The notes below the pieces were generated by a model. The model worked only from the letters and a program-made list of their open reading frames with translations, ran no database searches and was not told the origin of the DNA. The position numbers and the translations under genes were made by a program. Of a stretch of DNA of 35,844 nt, positions 32,832 to 35,844 are shown one piece after another; the stretch's first letter is position 1, and each line of letters starts with the position of its first letter. Source of the DNA: CAYLJO01 sp964383905 (GTDB taxonomy: Bacteria > Acidobacteriota > Blastocatellia > Pyrinomonadales > Pyrinomonadaceae); NCBI GenBank assembly GCA_964383905.1, contig CAYLJO010000039.1, positions 1 to 35,844 of the forward strand. Direction: 5' to 3'.

Positions 32832-33020
32832 ATGCCCGACCAGCTAATTAATGTAACAGAAGCTCAAAAATTGCTTGGCGTAAGCAAGAAGAAGATGGCT
32901 TCCCTCTTGGCCGAAGGTACGCTCCCCTACCAGCTTGATCCCCTCGATAAACGCGTTAAATTAGTACAACTTGTTGATGTGGACCGACTTATGGAGCTTC
33001 GGCTCAGAAAGGCAGCATAA
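32832..33020 (+). CDS. Small excisionase-like HTH protein
   Basis: A 62-aa DNA-binding protein with the excisionase/MerR-like helix-turn-helix layout: INVTEAQKLLGVSKKKMASLLAEG, then LPYQLDPLDKRVKLVQLVDVDRL (both quoted in part). It resembles Xis or AlpA-type proteins and the small regulators at the head of plasmid partition operons. GGAGG lies six bases before the ATG, behind the promoter at 32777-32805. Its TAA overlaps the ATG of parA at 33020 (TAATG), so the two are translationally coupled. It probably regulates the operon or binds the partition site. Confidence 0.8.
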   Translation: MPDQLINVTEAQKLLGVSKKKMASLLAEGTLPYQLDPLDKRVKLVQLVDVDRLMELRLRKAA

Positions 33021-33835
33021 TGATATCAGTGGCAGTAGCTAATCAGAAAGGGGGCGTCGGAAAAACCACAGTCACACGAGAACTGGCTGCGTGTTGTGCG
33101 CTTCACGGCTTCCAAACCTTGGCTGTCGATTGTGATCCACAGGGTAACCTGACAAGCAGTTGGTTAGAACCCGATGTTTATGAGGCTACTCTTTCGCACG
33201 TCCTGATCGAACCAGAATCCCCGACGGGCATTAAGACAGAACCACTGCCGCTAGATGACGCGATTGTTGAGAGCCCAATCGAAAACCTGGATCTAGTTCC
33301 GGCCGATATTCGCCTGGCGCGCTTCGAGATGCAGCCTGACTACCTGACCCACAGGCTGCGAAACCAGCTCAAGGAGCATGGCAGCGCATACGACCTCGTT
33401 TTTATTGACTGCCCGCCACAACTCGGCAAGCTACTGACAGCCGCACTCTACTCTGCTGACTATGTGCTGGTTCCCTGCGCCGCTGATGCAATGGGATTAC
33501 AAGGGCTCTCAGACCTGGCCTATACAATTGAACAGGTTCGCAAGAATGTTAATTCTCACCTTCAAATGCTCGGCGCCGTGATCAATCTCTATAAGCCCCA
33601 GCGAAACCTGTCGGCTGAATCACGAAGCGCTGTTGAGGCCGCTATTAGCCTCGTCGGGCACGTTTTCGACACCAATCTACATGATTACTCAAAGGTCGCC
33701 GAAGCTCCCTCGCAAAAGCTGCCAGCTGTCCTATATGCGAAAACACATCGGGCTGCCGATCAATTGTGGAGCTTAACGGATGAAGTACTGGACCGCCTCG
33801 GAGTCACGAAGCAAAGGCTATCTGCCGTAAAGTGA
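33020..33835 (+). CDS. ParA-family partition ATPase
   Basis: A 271-aa ParA/Soj-type ATPase. The deviant Walker A is KGGVGKTT at residues 10-17, with the signature Lys10. The Walker A' region is TLAVDCDPQGNLTSSW and Walker B is VFIDCPPQLGKLL. There is no long N-terminal DNA-binding extension, so it is the short type (Ib or Soj-like) that binds DNA non-specifically as an ATP dimer. It moves plasmids or chromosome origins by following a gradient of its partner protein. No ParB with a canonical HTH and arginine finger follows it. The next gene stands in that position. Confidence 0.93.
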   Translation: MISVAVANQKGGVGKTTVTRELAACCALHGFQTLAVDCDPQGNLTSSWLEPDVYEATLSHVLIEPESPTGIKTEPLPLDDAIVESPIENLDLVPADIRLARFEMQPDYLTHRLRNQLKEHGSAYDLVFIDCPPQLGKLLTAALYSADYVLVPCAADAMGLQGLSDLAYTIEQVRKNVNSHLQMLGAVINLYKPQRNLSAESRSAVEAAISLVGHVFDTNLHDYSKVAEAPSQKLPAVLYAKTHRAADQLWSLTDEVLDRLGVTKQRLSAVK

Positions 33836-33842
33836 GGTGTTT

Positions 33843-34967
33843 ATGGCCGAAACTAAACCGAAAACTGGGGACGCTCTGCGGACACCAAAACCCAAGAAGA
33901 AGCTCGGCTTAACTGTACCGCAGGCCCTCCGGTTGCCCCATGAGGACCTGATTGCATCCTTAAAGGATAGGGTTAAGACTGAGCAACTAGATGAAACCCT
34001 GACTAGTCAGCCTAGTATGACTAGTCAGCCTAGTATGACTAGTCAGCCTAGTATGACTAGTCATACTTCTCTTGATGAGTCTTCAATTGCGCCAAGACGT
34101 GATTTTACAAGGGTGGCAAATTCTATCGGTCGGCAGGCTGTCCCGGCAGGACTCTTTACGGGTAAAAGCAAGCAACTTTATGATTGCCTCTATTCAATGA
34201 CACGGGGAGCCATTGTGCCTACCCGAAATGTGCGTATTTCTCGTCCAAAGCTCATGGCCAAAGCTCATATCGGATCACGGGTGACATTCGACGCCAATAT
34301 TGAACGTCTGATCAGTGTCGGTCTCGTCAGCGTGCGGCACATTACCGGAGAACATGACGGAAACGAATACACCGTTTATTTACCCGAAGAAGTCTCAGAT
34401 ACTATGCCTAGTCTGACTAGTCAGACTAGTATGACTGGGTCTGCCCAGAATCTAGACAGACTAGTCAGACTAGAAACTAGTCAGACTAGGCATACTTCAT
34501 CCCTTGAAGAATCAACAACTTACGATACGCCTAAGACTTCTTTTAAGACTTATACTGAGATTGATGATGATGACGCTCTCGCGGTTTTCGCAGAAGCTTG
34601 GCGACAGGCGGCAAAAGAGATTACTGGCAGGGAACCATCAAAAGTTGAAAGCGCGCGTTGGCAAGAACTGGCTAATGTTTTGATTATGGAATTGAAGATC
34701 GCTGCTGCACGTACCACTGTCTCATCTGTTCCATCATTCCTGGCCGAGCATTTAAGGCGACGGCTCTGGAAACTGGATAAGAGGCAAATGACCGGAGAAG
34801 GGAAGTCGGCTTCAGAAAGCCGGACGATTACAAGCGAGCAGGCGCAAAGCTGCCCCGAGTGCGGCGGTACTGGATGGAGATACCAAGATGGAGATCAGGG
34901 GAGGGGTGTAGTGAGGTGCTTGCACGAAAATCTTAATAATCAAGGCAAGAAAATTGGTGAATCCTAG
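33843..34967 (+). CDS. Winged-helix/zinc-ribbon protein with coding-embedded palindromic repeats
   Basis: A 374-aa protein of no named family. Residues about 1-50 are basic and Pro-rich. Residues 54-78 are a TSQPSM repeat tract. Residues about 85-185 look like a winged helix: SKQLYDCLYSMTRGAIVPTRN, VRISRPKLMAKAHIGSRVTFDANIERL and VGLVSVRHITGEHDGNEYTVYLPEE (quoted in part). This resembles plasmid replication or integrative-element proteins I recall from Acidobacteria. A second Ser/Thr-rich tract follows, then a helical segment and a C-terminal CPECGGTGW...C zinc-ribbon half. ATG 33843 lies seven bases after parA. The Ser/Thr tracts are dictated by DNA palindromes. It is a candidate ParB-like or replication partner of ParA. 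Confidence 0.75.
   Translation: MAETKPKTGDALRTPKPKKKLGLTVPQALRLPHEDLIASLKDRVKTEQLDETLTSQPSMTSQPSMTSQPSMTSHTSLDESSIAPRRDFTRVANSIGRQAVPAGLFTGKSKQLYDCLYSMTRGAIVPTRNVRISRPKLMAKAHIGSRVTFDANIERLISVGLVSVRHITGEHDGNEYTVYLPEEVSDTMPSLTSQTSMTGSAQNLDRLVRLETSQTRHTSSLEESTTYDTPKTSFKTYTEIDDDDALAVFAEAWRQAAKEITGREPSKVESARWQELANVLIMELKIAAARTTVSSVPSFLAEHLRRRLWKLDKRQMTGEGKSASESRTITSEQAQSCPECGGTGWRYQDGDQGRGVVRCLHENLNNQGKKIGES
34001..34067. repeat. 18-base tandem repeats with GACTAGTC palindromes (cluster 1)
   Basis: Three exact tandem units of GACTAGTCAGCCTAGTAT (34001-34054) are followed by a partial fourth, GACTAGTCATACT. Each unit begins with the 8-base palindrome GACTAGTC. The unit length keeps the reading frame (6 codons, TSQPSM). 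Regular spacing of a palindrome is what iterons or partition sites look like. Confidence 0.85.
34408..34489. repeat. GACTAG/CTAGTC palindrome cluster 2
   Basis: A 22-base perfect palindrome occupies 34408-34429, centred on ACTAGT. Further (G)ACTAGTC copies lie at 34459-34466 and 34476-34482, with extra GACTAG half-sites at 34468-34473 and 34484-34489. The arrangement is denser and less regular than cluster 1, again within the same gene. Confidence 0.8.
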
Positions 34968-35206
34968 CAGTGAGAATAAATCATTAAAGTCAAGTTTGAT
35001 TGAACCAGAGCCTGCTGCCTACCAAGATGTATAGTCACGACGGGTTCGATATGAAAGATCTATCTAAAACTCCACTTAGTAGGGCCGAATAGCCAAAGTC
35101 AATCGGCGCCGATCTTCAAGAATAGTCCATGTTTCACGCTCAAATTCTAAGGCTGAATAAATCTCATGTTTCCTTTAACTGCGGGTCAGCGATAGACTCG
35201 CACAGC

Positions 35207-35596
35207 ATGATTGACTTCCTGATAGACGAACTGCCGGATGGGGAAGCATGTCTGCACTGGCTAGAGCGGCGGCTACATCCTGACGGGTTGCAATGTCTGC
35301 CTTGCCGTACCAGCGAGTGGCGAGTCGCCTAGCAAAATGGTTTGTAGGTCGCGCGGCGATGCAAGAGATTTGATGGCTACCACACGCTCTTGAGCGGGAC
35401 GATCTTTGCCAGAACGCGGCAGACACCCTCGAAACTCCTGCTGCTGGTGCGCGGCGAAGCCCTCGGTGAGCCGACTGCCAGACTCGCGCGAGTTGGGGCT
35501 AGGCCCCGTGTGGGCGGGTATGAACTGCGGCGGCAGATACAGCGCAATCTGCTCAGATTCGCGCCCATGACTTGTGCCATTTTCAGCATCGCTTGA
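35207..35596 (+). pseudogene. Decayed IS1595-family transposase
   Basis: The frame starts MIDFLIDELPDGEACLHWLERRLHPDG, followed by CLPC and SEWRVA (quoted in part), the typical N-terminus of IS1595-type transposases with their zinc-ribbon. Two in-frame stops follow (35330-35332 and the TAG after QNGL). The same frame then resumes with GYHTLLSGTIFARTRQTPSKLLLLVRG...GEPTARLAR, also IS1595-like. Only the first 130 codons remain. The DDE catalytic region is absent, so the element is dead. Confidence 0.8.
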
Positions 35597-35749
35597 TTCG
35601 TAAAGTCTTGTCACATACGGCGATGGTATTATTGAATTTGCAACTTGGTCGCTGCCTAAGAAGAGTCACACATTAGGCGTATATAAGAATGTTTCACAAA
35701 AGGAGTCTTTACACATATAAGATCAGTAAATATTTGTTGTGATAGCCGA

Positions 35750-35782
35750 ATGGTTCCACTATTGCGACAGTAATGGAACCAT
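35750..35782. repeat. 9-bp stem hairpin near window end
   Basis: ATGGTTCCA (35750-35758) and TGGAACCAT (35774-35782) pair perfectly around a 15-base loop. No gene is visible between the transposase relic and the window end. It may be the end of a mobile element or a small dispersed repeat. Confidence 0.45.
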
Positions 35783-35844
35783 CGAGAAGTTGGTATCAGT
35801 TCAGGACTAGGGGTAGGGAAGCCGTGAATGAAAGGCCACTCCGG

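Noticed and set aside
34001..34067. CRISPR array
   Set aside because: Units are tandem and only 18 bases with no unique spacers, within a coding frame.

Overview
The window looks like a chromosomal segment from an Acidobacteriota-type bacterium, possibly Blastocatellia-like. This is inferred from gene content, not from a marker gene. The hints are a very long Ser/Thr kinase-ATPase-TPR regulator, the N-terminal stump of an ADOP/MacB-type permease (a family greatly expanded in Acidobacteria), many Lys/Ala-rich stress proteins, and high GC with dispersed palindromic repeats. No rRNA, tRNA or CRISPR array was recognised.

Layout. (1) 0.2-9.0 kb, housekeeping and regulatory genes: a phytoene-desaturase-like flavoprotein, a DUF72 protein, a MarR-GNAT fusion behind a promoter with an overlapping dyad, the 1202-aa kinase regulator and RNase HII. 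(2) 9.3-12.0 kb: an EmrB/QacA efflux pump translationally coupled to a decayed EmrA-like remnant, then a secreted coiled-coil protein with an M15-like C-terminal domain. (3) 12.5-20.1 kb, a stress-flavoured region: a bacterial eRF1/Vms1-like protein, an SDR with a histone-like Lys-rich tail, two small Lys-rich proteins, a YihY/BrkB membrane protein, a DUF2231-like membrane protein, a BON-LysM (Kbp-like) protein and a conserved 177-aa protein. MITE-like elements and gene remnants are scattered between them. (4) 21.1-29.5 kb, a molybdenum island: an HTH-TOBE regulator, modA, modB, a ModC without its TOBE domain, then a fused four-cluster ferredoxin/NrfD membrane subunit, a molybdopterin oxidoreductase without a visible Tat signal, and its TorD-like chaperone. 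Uptake, regulation, enzyme and maturation factor for one Mo/W enzyme appear to sit together. (5) 30.2-32.4 kb: a small ferritin-like helical protein, a GNAT acetyltransferase and a stand-alone FabF. (6) 32.8-35.6 kb, a lower-GC, mobile-element-like module: a small HTH protein, a ParA ATPase, and a winged-helix/zinc-ribbon protein whose own coding sequence carries clusters of the palindrome GACTAGTC, followed by a decayed IS1595-type transposase.

The most interesting unit is region 6. It is a ParA partition-like cassette with no recognisable ParB, in which the likely centromere or iteron sites lie inside the third gene. The second is the molybdenum island, with a detached TOBE sensor and an apparently cytoplasm-facing Mo enzyme joined to a fused FeS-NrfD subunit. 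Several decayed genes (FAD monooxygenase, EmrA, esterase, ADOP permease, IS1595 transposase) and at least two families of MITE-like repeats show active erosion of the non-coding space.
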